Assembly (NCBI GenBank): GCA_019751815.1
Contig: JAIEMW010000004.1
Location: 787,933-851,932 of the forward strand
Source: Cyanobacteriota bacterium
Lineage (GTDB): Bacteria; Cyanobacteriota; Vampirovibrionia; Vampirovibrionales; Vampirovibrionaceae
Length of the DNA stretch: 64,000 nucleotides
Reading direction: 5' to 3'
Shown: positions 42,576 to 51,277 of the stretch, in pieces
How positions within the stretch are numbered: position 1 is the first letter of the stretch
How the letters are laid out: each line of letters opens with the position of its first letter
Program-made: the position numbers and the translations under genes
The notes under the pieces: model-generated
What the model was told of the DNA's origin: nothing
Seen by the model: the letters and a program-made list of their open reading frames with translations, nothing else
The model's database searches: none

Positions 42576-43571
42576 ATGCGTAAGGCGTGTTCAGGTTCTG
42601 TGCTGTTGATTACCTTGGTTGTGTTTGTTGTGCTGCTGGGCTTTTTGGGGATTGCCGTTTATTCTGGGCTCAATGCCTTTTTACAGGCAGAACTTCAAAG
42701 GGCAGCTTCTGCCGCTGTTATGGCGGGTGCTTCTTCTTTATATGACGATACGAATGCAACCTCTAATGCGCCACAGCGTAATACATCACAGGCTTTAACG
42801 GCAACGCAAGAAACGTTTGATAATATTGTGGCTCACTCTCGTCCGTTAACCGGGTATCTCGCAGCCCTAGATCTGCCTGTCTACGATCCAGTGGATGATA
42901 GAATTCACGTCCAAAGTCGTTTACAGATTCCAACGCCCTTATTTTCCCCCTTAGGCATTAATCAACTGATTGTGGATGCACAGGGTGATGCCCGTTATGT
43001 GAAGATGGTGTTGGAAAATCCAGTCAATCTCAATACGCAGACCGGGCCATGGGTTCAAGAAATTACATTGGATTACCCCGTGGTTGATGGCCCAGGGGCA
43101 GATATCTATATTCGCCAACCACCGACATCATCTGGGGGCTTTCACGGTCTTATCTTTGAGGCGTGTAGTGGAACACGGTGCTACGATATTACCCGAGCCG
43201 TCCGCTTTGAGAGTAACCAGGGCCTGGCACTGGATGTTACTTTTGACAGTCCGCCGGCACCGCCGAAAAATCAACGTCGAGTGGCCTATGCCGGTGGGTA
43301 TTATATTGATCTTAACGGGGTGAACCTGCCGCGGGGATACAACATCCATACGCCCGCGCAATTTGATGTGCTGAAGGCGACCAAACTGCGAATTATTGAT
43401 GACGGGATTTTTGATCAGTACAACCCAACAACGGGCCGTCGTTCTTTGGAGCTCCAGCCGGCTGCCACCCAGGTGAGCCGGATTGAGGTCTATCACCAGG
43501 CAATCATGTGTCCGCCCAGTGTGCCCTGCCCTCCACCAGCGGGTTCGGTATTTAAACCCGCTGGGTATTAA
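42576..43571 (+). CDS. TadG-like pilus-associated protein with DGPG-motif domain (module copy 2)
   Basis: A 331-residue paralogue of the protein at 40393. Shared features in order: hydrophobic start SGSVLLITLVVFVVLLGFLG, QAELQRAASAAVMAGASSLY, PLFSPLGINQLIVDA, VVDGPGADIYI, EACSGTRCYDITRAVRFESN, LRIIDDGIFDQYNP and a Cys/Pro-rich end (MCPPSVPCPPP). The pairwise order of conserved blocks shows that the whole two-gene unit was duplicated. Predicted to lie outside the membrane, anchored by its N-terminal helix. The tRNA gene follows 60 bases later. Confidence 0.76.
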   Translation: MRKACSGSVLLITLVVFVVLLGFLGIAVYSGLNAFLQAELQRAASAAVMAGASSLYDDTNATSNAPQRNTSQALTATQETFDNIVAHSRPLTGYLAALDLPVYDPVDDRIHVQSRLQIPTPLFSPLGINQLIVDAQGDARYVKMVLENPVNLNTQTGPWVQEITLDYPVVDGPGADIYIRQPPTSSGGFHGLIFEACSGTRCYDITRAVRFESNQGLALDVTFDSPPAPPKNQRRVAYAGGYYIDLNGVNLPRGYNIHTPAQFDVLKATKLRIIDDGIFDQYNPTTGRRSLELQPAATQVSRIEVYHQAIMCPPSVPCPPPAGSVFKPAGY

Positions 43572-43583
43572 GATCGATTTTTA

Positions 43584-43612
43584 TTGACACTGGCCTTACT
43601 CCTTTCTTAAGA
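43584..43612 (+). promoter_or_regulatory. Candidate sigma70-type promoter of the tRNA-Leu gene
   Basis: A consensus TTGACA at 43584-43589 and TTAAGA at 43607-43612 are 17 bases apart, placing initiation about 12 bases before the mature tRNA start. Confidence 0.55.
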
Positions 43613-43631
43613 TCGCAGTTAGTCTCCTCGT

Positions 43632-43716
43632 GTCGGAGTGGCGGAATTGGTATACGCGCACGTTTGAGGGGCGTGTGGAGCAATCCATAGGGGTTCAAGT
43701 CCCCTCTCCGACACCA
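43632..43716 (+). tRNA. tRNA-Leu (anticodon GAG)
   Basis: An 85-base tRNA with encoded CCA. Acceptor GTCGGAG pairs with CTCCGAC; the anticodon stem CACGT/GCGTG encloses TTGAGGG, giving anticodon GAG for leucine CUC/CUU. A long variable arm (TGGA/TCCA) marks it as class II, and the T-arm AGGGG-TTCAAGT-CCCCT is perfect. A run of eight T follows at 43719-43726, probably ending transcription. Confidence 0.95.
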
Positions 43717-43885
43717 TCTTTTTTTTGCAGACTCAGAGAGTTAAGAATTGAAAGAGGGACCAACCTTGACGTTTACGTGAGGGTGCGTTATCCTGACGAT
43801 AGTTAGTCTGTATTGCGCTTTCGCCATTTCGTTTCAATCTTGTGTCTTTTTTACGCCCTAGCCCCTCAGGAGGCGATGCCGTCTG

Positions 43886-44359
43886 ATGATGACTGATATG
43901 AATGCTGTAGCCGATGAGTTGTTGACCATTGGTGCTTTGGCCAATCAATGCGGGGTTACGGTTCGCACGCTTCGTTATTACGAGGAAATGGACCTGATTG
44001 GCCCCGTGAAACGCAGCACTGGGAAGTACCGACTTTACAATCTGCGATCGCTGAAACGGGTGAACGCAATTTTGGCGCTTCAGGCACTTAACTATACATT
44101 AGAGGAAATTGTGATCACCTTGGGGCCTTATTCCCAAGGGGCCAATTACTCCAAAGCGGACCGAATTCTAGCCACCCGGACTTCTCTGATTCAGCAAAAA
44201 GAAGCGATTGACGGGAAGCTTCGCTCACTAAAACTCCTGAAAAAAGATATCGATACCCGGCTTCAGGTGATAGAAGGAATCTGCGAACTCTGCCTGACGG
44301 ATAAACCGGAAGACAATTGCCGCGATAGCTGTGAATACCGTGACGTTCATCTTACATAA
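43886..44359 (+). CDS. MerR-family regulator with C-terminal four-cysteine motif
   Basis: A 157-residue MerR-type regulator. Residues about 12-80 form the winged helix-turn-helix (IGALANQCGVTVRTLRYYEE, then GKYRLY), followed by a dimerisation coiled coil (about 92-130). The C-terminus has four cysteines in C-x2-C-x8-C-x3-C (C133, C136, C145, C149). In SoxR a C-terminal cysteine cluster holds [2Fe-2S]; the spacing here differs but the position is equivalent. The gene ends 18 bases before sufB, so it may sense Fe-S or redox state and control the suf operon. CAGGAGG precedes the double ATG by a rather long 13 bases. Confidence 0.85.
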   Translation: MMTDMNAVADELLTIGALANQCGVTVRTLRYYEEMDLIGPVKRSTGKYRLYNLRSLKRVNAILALQALNYTLEEIVITLGPYSQGANYSKADRILATRTSLIQQKEAIDGKLRSLKLLKKDIDTRLQVIEGICELCLTDKPEDNCRDSCEYRDVHLT

Positions 44360-44377
44360 TAAAGGAAACTCCCCAAT

Positions 44378-45820
44378 ATGAGCACCAGTCTGGAAGCGCT
44401 GACAAACCAAGAGTACAAATACGGTTTTGTCACAGATGTTGAATCAGATGTGCTTCCCAAGGGCTTGTCTGAAGAGACGGTGCGCCAAATTTCTGCGAAA
44501 AAGAACGAGCCCGAGTTTATGCTCGCCTTTCGGCTGAATGCGTTTCGCCACTGGCAAAAAATGACCGAGCCCGATTGGGCCAATGTGCATTATCCCGCGA
44601 TCAACTATCAAGACATTAGCTACTATGCCGCGCCCAAAAAGCCAGAAGCCAAAAAGGCCAGCCTGGATGAAGTGGACCCAGAGCTTTTGGCCACGTTCGA
44701 TAAGCTCGGCATTCCCTTATCAGAGCAAAAGCGTCTCTCTGGGGTGGCGGTGGATGCGGTTTTTGATAGCGTCTCGGTTGCGACCACCTTTAAAAAAGAC
44801 CTGCTCAAACACGGGGTTATTTTCTGCTCTTTCTCAGAAGCCTTGCAGGAATACCCGGATCTGATTCAGCAATATCTGGGCTCTGTCGTTCCAGTGACGG
44901 ATAACTATTTCTCTGCGCTCAATTCGGCGGTGTTTTCGGATGGATCTTTTGTGTACATCCCCAAAAATACGATTTGTCCGATGGAGCTCTCCACGTATTT
45001 CCGGATTAACACACAGGATTCCGGCCAATTTGAGCGGACACTGATTATTTGCGAGAGTGACAGCAAGGTAAGTTACTTAGAAGGCTGTACAGCGCCAAAA
45101 TTTGATACCAACCAACTCCATGCGGCGGTTGTGGAGCTGGTTGCAATGGACCGGGCCGAAATTAAATACTCGACAGTGCAAAACTGGTTTGCCGGCGATC
45201 CCAAGACGGGAAAAGGCGGTATTTACAACTTTGTCACCAAGCGCGGCAAGTGCCAGGGTGAGTCTTCTCGGATTTCTTGGACACAAGTAGAAACCGGATC
45301 GGCCATCACCTGGAAATACCCCAGCTGCATTTTGGTGGGTGATAACTCTGTGGGCGAATTCTACTCCGTGGCCCTGACCAATCACCTCCAGCAGGCTGAT
45401 ACCGGGACCAAGATGGTGCATATTGGCAAAAATACCCGGAGCCGCATCATTTCCAAAGGGATTTCTGCCGGAAAATCCGCCAATAGCTACCGCGGACAGG
45501 TGAGCATGAAAAAATCTGCCGTGGGTGCTAGAAATTATACCCAGTGCGACTCGATGCTGATTGGCAGTGCCTGCAGCGCCAACACCTTCCCCTATGTCGA
45601 TGTCCAAAATGCATCGGCTCGGGTGGAGCATGAGGCGTCCACGTCCAAAATCAGCGAAGAGCAATTGTTCTACTTCCAGCAGCGCGGTATTGGCACGGAA
45701 GAAGCGGTTTCTGCCATTATCAACGGCTTCTGTAAAGAGGTCTTCAGTGAACTTCCTGGTGAATTTGCAGTAGAAGCGACCCGCCTGTTGGGTCTTAAAC
45801 TAGAAAATAGTGTTGGCTAA
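44378..45820 (+). CDS. sufB: Fe-S cluster assembly scaffold SufB
   Basis: A core SUF scaffold, 480 residues. Diagnostic are the C-terminal [39 protein letters not shown] and [16 protein letters not shown], and [20 protein letters not shown] in the middle. SufB with SufC and SufD forms the complex on which nascent clusters are built. AAAGGAAA precedes the ATG. It lies between the MerR regulator and sufC in one transcriptional run. Confidence 0.96.
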   Translation: MSTSLEALTNQEYKYGFVTDVESDVLPKGLSEETVRQISAKKNEPEFMLAFRLNAFRHWQKMTEPDWANVHYPAINYQDISYYAAPKKPEAKKASLDEVDPELLATFDKLGIPLSEQKRLSGVAVDAVFDSVSVATTFKKDLLKHGVIFCSFSEALQEYPDLIQQYLGSVVPVTDNYFSALNSAVFSDGSFVYIPKNTICPMELSTYFRINTQDSGQFERTLIICESDSKVSYLEGCTAPKFDTNQLHAAVVELVAMDRAEIKYSTVQNWFAGDPKTGKGGIYNFVTKRGKCQGESSRISWTQVETGSAITWKYPSCILVGDNSVGEFYSVALTNHLQQADTGTKMVHIGKNTRSRIISKGISAGKSANSYRGQVSMKKSAVGARNYTQCDSMLIGSACSANTFPYVDVQNASARVEHEASTSKISEEQLFYFQQRGIGTEEAVSAIINGFCKEVFSELPGEFAVEATRLLGLKLENSVG

Positions 45821-45842
45821 ACGGTCAAGGAGCGACTTCCTC

Positions 45843-46634
45843 GTGTTAGAAATTAAAAACCTGCACGCCCGGGTGCAAGACAAAGAGATTTTAAAGGGTA
45901 TTAATCTGACAGTGCGGGCCGGAGAGATCCACGCCATTATGGGACCCAATGGGTCTGGTAAAAGCACGCTGGCCAAAATTGTGGTGGGGCACCCTTCTTT
46001 TGAGGTGACGCAAGGGGATGTTCTCTATAACGGAGAAAGTATTTTGGGACTCTCCCCCCAAGAGCGGGCACTGGCGGGTGTGTTTCTGGCGTTTCAATAC
46101 CCGGTAGAAGTCCCTGGGGTGAATAATGCCAGTTTTTTACGACTGGCCTATAACGCCAAACAAATCCATCTGGGCCAAGAAGAGCTAGATCCACTGGATT
46201 TCGATGAATTTATTCGAGAAAAACTGAAAATTGTTGAAATGGACGAGCGCTTTTTGGACCGTGCGGTCAATGAAGGCTTTTCTGGTGGTGAGAAAAAGCG
46301 GAATGAAATTCTGCAAATGGCTGTTTTAGAGCCAAAACTCGCTTTTTTGGACGAGACCGATTCCGGTCTGGACATTGATGCGCTGCGTATTGTGGCCAAA
46401 GGGGTGAATCAACTCAAGCGTGCCGATAATGCGATTGTGATGGTGACCCATTACCAGCGGCTTTTAAACTACATTCAACCCGATTATGTCCATGTGCTGG
46501 CCTACGGACAGATGGTGAAATCCGGCGGCAAAGAACTGGCCTTGGAGCTGGAAGAAAAAGGCTACGACTGGCTTTTGCCTGAAGGGCAAGGCGCTCAGGA
46601 AAATAATCAATTAGCGTCTGTGGCAGGAGCTTAA
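45843..46634 (+). CDS. sufC: SUF system ATPase SufC
   Basis: The ABC-type ATPase of the SUF complex. Walker [10 protein letters not shown], signature region [12 protein letters not shown], Walker [13 protein letters not shown], and H-loop VTHYQRLL, all with SufC-specific wording. I start at GTG 45843 ([10 protein letters not shown] follows), eleven bases after AAGGAG; the open frame runs back to 45810 inside sufB but those residues have no family character. About 263 residues, normal for SufC. sufD follows after six bases. Confidence 0.95.
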   Translation: MLEIKNLHARVQDKEILKGINLTVRAGEIHAIMGPNGSGKSTLAKIVVGHPSFEVTQGDVLYNGESILGLSPQERALAGVFLAFQYPVEVPGVNNASFLRLAYNAKQIHLGQEELDPLDFDEFIREKLKIVEMDERFLDRAVNEGFSGGEKKRNEILQMAVLEPKLAFLDETDSGLDIDALRIVAKGVNQLKRADNAIVMVTHYQRLLNYIQPDYVHVLAYGQMVKSGGKELALELEEKGYDWLLPEGQGAQENNQLASVAGA

Positions 46635-46640
46635 GGTGCG

Positions 46641-48056
46641 ATGGCTGTGACCCTGATGCCCCACACAAAGTTTCAACAGACCTTAGAGCGTGTTCGCCAG
46701 CAAGATCGGCAGGAACCGGCTCAGGAACCAGCCTGGTATCAAGCGCTGCGTGACGAGGCCTGGGCTCTCTACCAAGCTCTTGGGGTGCCGACACACCGCC
46801 ATGAAGCCTGGAAATATATCGATCTAAAGCCACTTCAGGCGGCTGATTGTGTTTCTCAGCAGCGTGATCCCTACGACTGGGCGTCGCTTGAGCAGCAAGC
46901 AAAGGCTTTGGGGATTCATATTTTTTCTCTCAAAAAGGCATTTGGCCAACCAGATATCTTGAGCGCCCCATGGTTCCCTCGTATTGAGGCTGTGCTTCGT
47001 CAAACCGCAACAGAAGCCACACCGGATGCCTTTACGGCACTGAACATGGCCCTTCACGCCGATGTACTGGTGGTGCTCGTGCCAGAAAATAAACAGCCAG
47101 AAAATAAACAGCCTGATAATTCACAGGCAGAAAATAATACGGCGCTCAATCTCGAACTGGAAAGCATTCTGGCGCTGGGACAGACAAAAGAGACTCAGTT
47201 TTCTCAGCCCCGTCTGCTCTTTGTTCTAGAGAAAAACGCCTCACTTTCTCTCATGCTCGATAGCCGGCTCAAGGCCGTGTCTGTGACCCAAACCATGTTC
47301 TTCTCCAACACACACACCTCGGTGGTTCTCGCTGAAGGGGCCAGTTGCAATCTCTGCTATGTGAAGGCACCGGATTCTCCAGAAGCGACTGTAGACAATT
47401 ATTCCTTTTTCTCCACGCGCGTTTTCCAAGCGGCTGGCAGTCGTTTAAACTTATCCACCTTTAATTTTGCACCGGAGCGTGATCACAGCGTGATCCGGCA
47501 AGATATTCAGGTATCCCTGCTGGCTGAAAACGCCGAATGCACGTTAAACGGCCTGTCTGTGCTGAACGGCCGCGCCCAGGTCTTTAATCACGTCAATGTC
47601 GTTCATGCCAGTCCACATTGCACCAGCCAACAGACGTTTAAGGGGATCTTGGACGGGCAGTCTGTCTCTGAGTTTGACGGCACCATCACGGTAGAACGCC
47701 ATGCGCAAAAGACCGATGCCCAGCAGTTGAATAAGAACCTGCTGCTATCCGACGATGCCCGCGTTTATACCCGTCCGCAACTCAGAATCGATGCCGATGA
47801 TGTCAAATGTGCTCACGGGGCAACGGTGGGGCAACTGGATGACGCGCAACTCTTTTATCTGGCCAGCCGCGGCATTAGTACCGAAGTCGCTCAGTGCATT
47901 CTCACCTTTGGCTTTGCCGAAGATATCATCCAACAAATCCCGGTTGCCAGTTGGCAGATGCAATTGGAAAAGCAAGCTCTACAAGTACTTGGGCATGACA
48001 ACAATCCCAAAAATTGTTTTACCAGTTGCTTGCAACCCGGTCAGGAATGTCATTAA
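46641..48056 (+). CDS. sufD: Fe-S cluster assembly protein SufD
   Basis: The SufB paralogue completing the SufBCD complex, 471 residues. The C-terminal half has the SufBD core: GILDGQSVSEFDGTITVERH region, NKNLLLSDDARVYTRPQL, DDVKCAHGATVGQLDDAQLF and RGISTEVAQCILTFGFAEDI. The N-terminal half contains HRHEAWKYIDLKPL. Residues about 148-167 are an Asn/Gln/Glu/Pro repeat encoded by four 15-base units, an insertion not typical of SufD. CAGGAG precedes the ATG. The end carries a Cys-rich tail (NCFTSCLQPGQECH). Confidence 0.93.
   Translation: MAVTLMPHTKFQQTLERVRQQDRQEPAQEPAWYQALRDEAWALYQALGVPTHRHEAWKYIDLKPLQAADCVSQQRDPYDWASLEQQAKALGIHIFSLKKAFGQPDILSAPWFPRIEAVLRQTATEATPDAFTALNMALHADVLVVLVPENKQPENKQPDNSQAENNTALNLELESILALGQTKETQFSQPRLLFVLEKNASLSLMLDSRLKAVSVTQTMFFSNTHTSVVLAEGASCNLCYVKAPDSPEATVDNYSFFSTRVFQAAGSRLNLSTFNFAPERDHSVIRQDIQVSLLAENAECTLNGLSVLNGRAQVFNHVNVVHASPHCTSQQTFKGILDGQSVSEFDGTITVERHAQKTDAQQLNKNLLLSDDARVYTRPQLRIDADDVKCAHGATVGQLDDAQLFYLASRGISTEVAQCILTFGFAEDIIQQIPVASWQMQLEKQALQVLGHDNNPKNCFTSCLQPGQECH
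47082..47140 (+). repeat. In-frame 15-bp minisatellite inside sufD
   Basis: Two identical units CCAGAAAATAAACAG (47082-47096, 47097-47111), then CCTGATAATTCACAG (47112-47126) and GCAGAAAATAATAC (47127-47140). They encode a PENKQ-type pentapeptide repeat. The unit length is a multiple of three, so copy-number changes would keep the frame. Confidence 0.85.
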
Positions 48057-49369
48057 GTAAGGAAATGAAACCCGTGGCAGTCGATCTCGTCGAAGCAGTC
48101 CAGATGTCAGCAACACCACAGCCTATTGTCTCTCCCTTAAGTGAAGCGGAAGTTCGCTCGATTCGGGCTGATTTCCCCGTCCTCTCTCAGCAGGTGAACG
48201 GGTATCCTTTGGTGTATCTAGACAACGGGGCAACCACCCAGAAGCCACAGGCCGTGATTGACCGGATGACCCGTTTTTACAGTGAGGAATATGGTACTGT
48301 GCGTCGCGGAGTGTACGCACTCAGTGCAAAAGCGACTGAGGCCTTTGATCAGGTTCGCTCCCAGGTGGCGCAATTCCTCAATGCGGCCTCTGAAAAAGAA
48401 ATTGTCTTTACCCGAGGGACCACGGAAGCCATTAATCTGGTGGCGTTTAGTCTGGGCAACGTCCTGCTAAAACCGGGTGATCAGGTCTTGATTTCCGGTC
48501 TGGAACATCACGCCAATATTGTGCCTTGGCAAGAAGCGTGTGCACGAACGGGAGCAACGCTTGTGGTCATTCCTGTTTTGGATGATGGCTCCTTAGACCA
48601 GACTGTTTTTGAAGGGTTACTGAGCCCACAGACCAAAATTCTGGCGCTCACCCACGTGAGCAATGCATTGGGTACGGTGAACCCTGTGGCTGAGATGATT
48701 GAGCGGGCCCATGCGGTGGGTGCTGTGGTATTGATTGACGGGGCCCAAGGGGCACCGCATATGTCAGTGGATGTTCAGGCCTTGGATTGTGATTTCTACG
48801 CATTCTCCTCGCATAAAGTATACGGCCCTACGGGTGTGGGTGTCTTATACGGGAAGTACAACTTACTAGAGCAAATGCCTCCCTACCAAACGGGCGGGGA
48901 TATGATTCTCTCGGTGACGTTTGAGAAGACGACCTTTGCCAAGCCGCCTGCGCGCTTTGAAGCAGGGACCCCTGCCATCGCCGAAGTGATTGGATTGGGA
49001 GCGGCCTTAGATTATGTGACTTCTGTGGGACTTGATAGAATTGCCTTAACAGAAGAGAAACTCCGACAAGAAGCGACAGATGCCCTGAGCGGCTTACCCG
49101 GTTTGCGTATGATTGGCACCGCCTCGCAGAAATCAGCGGTGCTCTCTTTTTATCTGGACTATGCCCACCCTCACGACATTGGAACCATATTGGATCAGTC
49201 TGGGGTTGCGGTTCGCGCCGGGCACCATTGTGCACAACCCGTGATGCAGCGTTTTGGTGTGCCCGCGACTGCCAGAGCCTCGTTCTCGTTTTATAATACC
49301 TCCGATGAGATAACGCGACTGGTTTCGGCTATTGGTGAAGTCCGGCGTATCTTTACAGGGAGCGTTTAA
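48047..49369 (+). CDS. sufS: Cysteine desulfurase SufS
   Basis: A PLP-dependent class II cysteine desulfurase that supplies sulfur. Motifs: VYLDNGATTQKPQ near the start, THVSNALGTVNP, the PLP lysine in FSSHKVYGPTGVGVLYG, and the catalytic cysteine in RAGHHCAQP. The start is uncertain: ATG 48047 overlaps the sufD stop, ATG 48065 and GTG 48074 (nine bases after AAGGAA) are alternatives; the first 25 residues are not conserved in any case. It ends eight bases before sufU. Confidence 0.94.
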   Translation: MSLSKEMKPVAVDLVEAVQMSATPQPIVSPLSEAEVRSIRADFPVLSQQVNGYPLVYLDNGATTQKPQAVIDRMTRFYSEEYGTVRRGVYALSAKATEAFDQVRSQVAQFLNAASEKEIVFTRGTTEAINLVAFSLGNVLLKPGDQVLISGLEHHANIVPWQEACARTGATLVVIPVLDDGSLDQTVFEGLLSPQTKILALTHVSNALGTVNPVAEMIERAHAVGAVVLIDGAQGAPHMSVDVQALDCDFYAFSSHKVYGPTGVGVLYGKYNLLEQMPPYQTGGDMILSVTFEKTTFAKPPARFEAGTPAIAEVIGLGAALDYVTSVGLDRIALTEEKLRQEATDALSGLPGLRMIGTASQKSAVLSFYLDYAHPHDIGTILDQSGVAVRAGHHCAQPVMQRFGVPATARASFSFYNTSDEITRLVSAIGEVRRIFTGSV

Positions 49370-49376
49370 ATTAGAG

Positions 49377-49844
49377 ATGACACAAAGCGGATCGCACGCC
49401 AGTGATTTATACCAACAGGTGATTTTGGAGCATAACCAGAAACCACGAAATTTTAAGGTGCTTGAGACTGCCAACGCCTATGCGCTGGGGAAAAACCCCT
49501 TGTGTGGGGATCAATTTGCGGTGTATGTCTCGGTTTCTGATGACGGAACCATTGAAGATATTGGATTCCAAGGGATGGGTTGTGCGATTTCCAAAGCCTG
49601 CGCCTCGATGATGACCACCCAGGTGAAGGGAAAAACCAAAGTGGATGCCTTGCAGCTGAAGGACGAGTTTCAAAAAATGCTCCTCGGCGAGCTCAATGAA
49701 ACTACAGAGGCCCACCATTTGGGGAAACTCACCATGTTTTCTGGGGTGAAGCAATACCCTGTCCGGGTAAAATGTGCCACACTAGCCTGGCATACTCTTG
49801 AAGCCGCGTTAGAAGGCAAAGCAAGCGAAATTAGCACCGAATAG
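49377..49844 (+). CDS. sufU: SufU-type sulfur transfer protein
   Basis: A zinc-dependent sulfur acceptor from SufS, IscU fold. The three cysteines and Asp of the site are C43 and D45 in NPLCGDQ, C69 in GMGCAIS and C133 in RVKCATLAWHTL. The 63-residue distance between the second and third cysteine includes the insertion that separates SufU from IscU. An extra cysteine (C75) is present. I start at ATG 49377; a GTG at 49332 inside sufS would add 15 residues. It completes a sufB-C-D-S-U order common in Gram-positives. Confidence 0.92.
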   Translation: MTQSGSHASDLYQQVILEHNQKPRNFKVLETANAYALGKNPLCGDQFAVYVSVSDDGTIEDIGFQGMGCAISKACASMMTTQVKGKTKVDALQLKDEFQKMLLGELNETTEAHHLGKLTMFSGVKQYPVRVKCATLAWHTLEAALEGKASEISTE

Positions 49845-49915
49845 ACTGCAGGTTGTATTGATTATATAATGTAAGGCGTTGAACGAGACGCCATTCAATA
49901 CACACCAAACGGGGA

Positions 49916-50551
49916 ATGCCAATTTTGAGGGGAAGCGGCTTGAAACTAAGCCATCACGTAAAATCACTTGTGCCATCTGTTGTGTTTGGCTCAGAGAAAG
50001 ATAATGCCCAGGCAGAGGATTTGCCGGGACGCCTTATTGCCTGGTCACAAAGCGCCAATCCAAGCGACCGCCTCGGGAGTTTGATACTGTCGGGACATCT
50101 GCTGGCGGCAAAGGGACTCCAAGGGGTAAACGGTCTTGAAAAAGGACCGGCTCAAGACTATTTTCAGCTGCAACAGGCCCAACTTAAACAGGCAGCCCTA
50201 GATTTAGCCGCGGATCCCCTGCCGTTAAAAACCAAAAACCGTATTTTAGATCGCTTTGCCAAACACCAACAGTGGTTAGAGGCCTTGCTCAAATCCCTCA
50301 ATCCTGAGAAATTTGAAGCCGCAGTCACTGCCGCAGCCAGTGTACTGAAAGAACGGTATCAGCTGGAGCCCTATGCCAGCGATTCGACTTTGCCTGGGGG
50401 GATCAATCGTTTGATGGTGAATGTGATTTTTTGGGCCACCCATATGCAGGCTCGCCATACAGAGATAAACAAGACCCCGCGGCCATTACCCGGGTTTTGG
50501 GAGTTGATCGCCCGTTTGGGGGCCCTCCCGTCTCCTCTCACCAAGCCCTGA
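49916..50551 (+). CDS. Hypothetical protein (211 aa)
   Basis: I do not recognise this protein. After about 35 variable residues it is mostly helical: DRLGSLILSGHLLAAKGLQG, a long Gln/Leu/Ala helix (about 80-105) and KNRILDRFAKHQQWLEALLK. No clear signal peptide or membrane segment, though residues 165-180 (NRLMVNVIFWATHM) are moderately hydrophobic. A TATAAT hexamer at 49865-49870 could serve as its -10 element. It follows sufU by 71 bases but does not look related to Fe-S assembly. Confidence 0.6.
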   Translation: MPILRGSGLKLSHHVKSLVPSVVFGSEKDNAQAEDLPGRLIAWSQSANPSDRLGSLILSGHLLAAKGLQGVNGLEKGPAQDYFQLQQAQLKQAALDLAADPLPLKTKNRILDRFAKHQQWLEALLKSLNPEKFEAAVTAAASVLKERYQLEPYASDSTLPGGINRLMVNVIFWATHMQARHTEINKTPRPLPGFWELIARLGALPSPLTKP

Positions 50552-50673
50552 AAAATCTGTTATTATCAAATAGATCCACAAGATGAAATCAGCGGTAGTC
50601 GGTGTTGGTTTGCTTGTGTGTTTCGGCTTGTGGAATTTAGATTGATGATGTCTTTCGAGGTGTTATTTTGCTG

Positions 50674-51123
50674 ATGAAGATGATGCGTCCAGCTGTATGG
50701 TTTTCTCTGGTCTTGGGGCTGAGTTGCGTTATTCAAAGCCAAGTGCTTCCCCTCTGGGCCAAAGAAGCGCCTATCTCTAAAAAGACCGTGCTGAGTAAGA
50801 CCGTCGTGGGAAAACCAGGTGCAATCAAAAAGAACCCTACCATTGCCACAGCGGCCATCGCACAAAATTCACCTGGGGCAGGCCCCAGCATGGCGGATGT
50901 GCTGAAACGCAATAATGCGGATTTTGCCCGTTATCTGTTTTCGATGCAGCCCACGATTAATGGAACGCAGAAAACCCAGGAATGTGAGTCTGAATTTAAC
51001 AATACCCGCAAAGCCTTTGATAAATCACCCACACCGTCCAAGTCGGGTCCAAATACCCCTGGCCCCAATCCCAATGACCCAGCCAATTTTGTGCTGTGTG
51101 AACCCGGGGCTAACGGGAAATAG
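50674..51123 (+). CDS. Small secreted hypothetical protein
   Basis: About 149 residues with a clear signal peptide (basic start, hydrophobic VWFSLVLGLSCVIQS, cleavage near residue 28). The mature part is Lys/Pro/Asn-rich with two cysteines (QECESEF and VLCEPGANGK), which could form one disulfide, and a Pro-rich linker (SPTPSKSGPNTPGPNPNDP). TTG at 50668 is an alternative start with better spacing from GAGGTG. Function unknown. Confidence 0.65.
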   Translation: MKMMRPAVWFSLVLGLSCVIQSQVLPLWAKEAPISKKTVLSKTVVGKPGAIKKNPTIATAAIAQNSPGAGPSMADVLKRNNADFARYLFSMQPTINGTQKTQECESEFNNTRKAFDKSPTPSKSGPNTPGPNPNDPANFVLCEPGANGK

Positions 51124-51277
51124 CTGGATAAACCGGATAAATAGATTTATCTCATAATAAGCTGATCTCATGGCCAGTCCTCAGAGGTAACCCCATGGTC
51201 GATGAAAGCACTGCTACGCGCATCGATAATAAAACTATCGACGGGATGCAAAAAAACAAATATGAGGTGGATAGACC

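Noticed and set aside
45077..45664. A 195-codon open frame antisense to sufB
   Set aside because: It lies fully within sufB, whose family match is unambiguous. Its translation is His/Gly/Arg-rich with no family character and no ribosome-binding site.
46414..46902. A 162-codon minus-strand frame across the sufC-sufD junction
   Set aside because: It covers parts of two well-identified genes and has no family signature.
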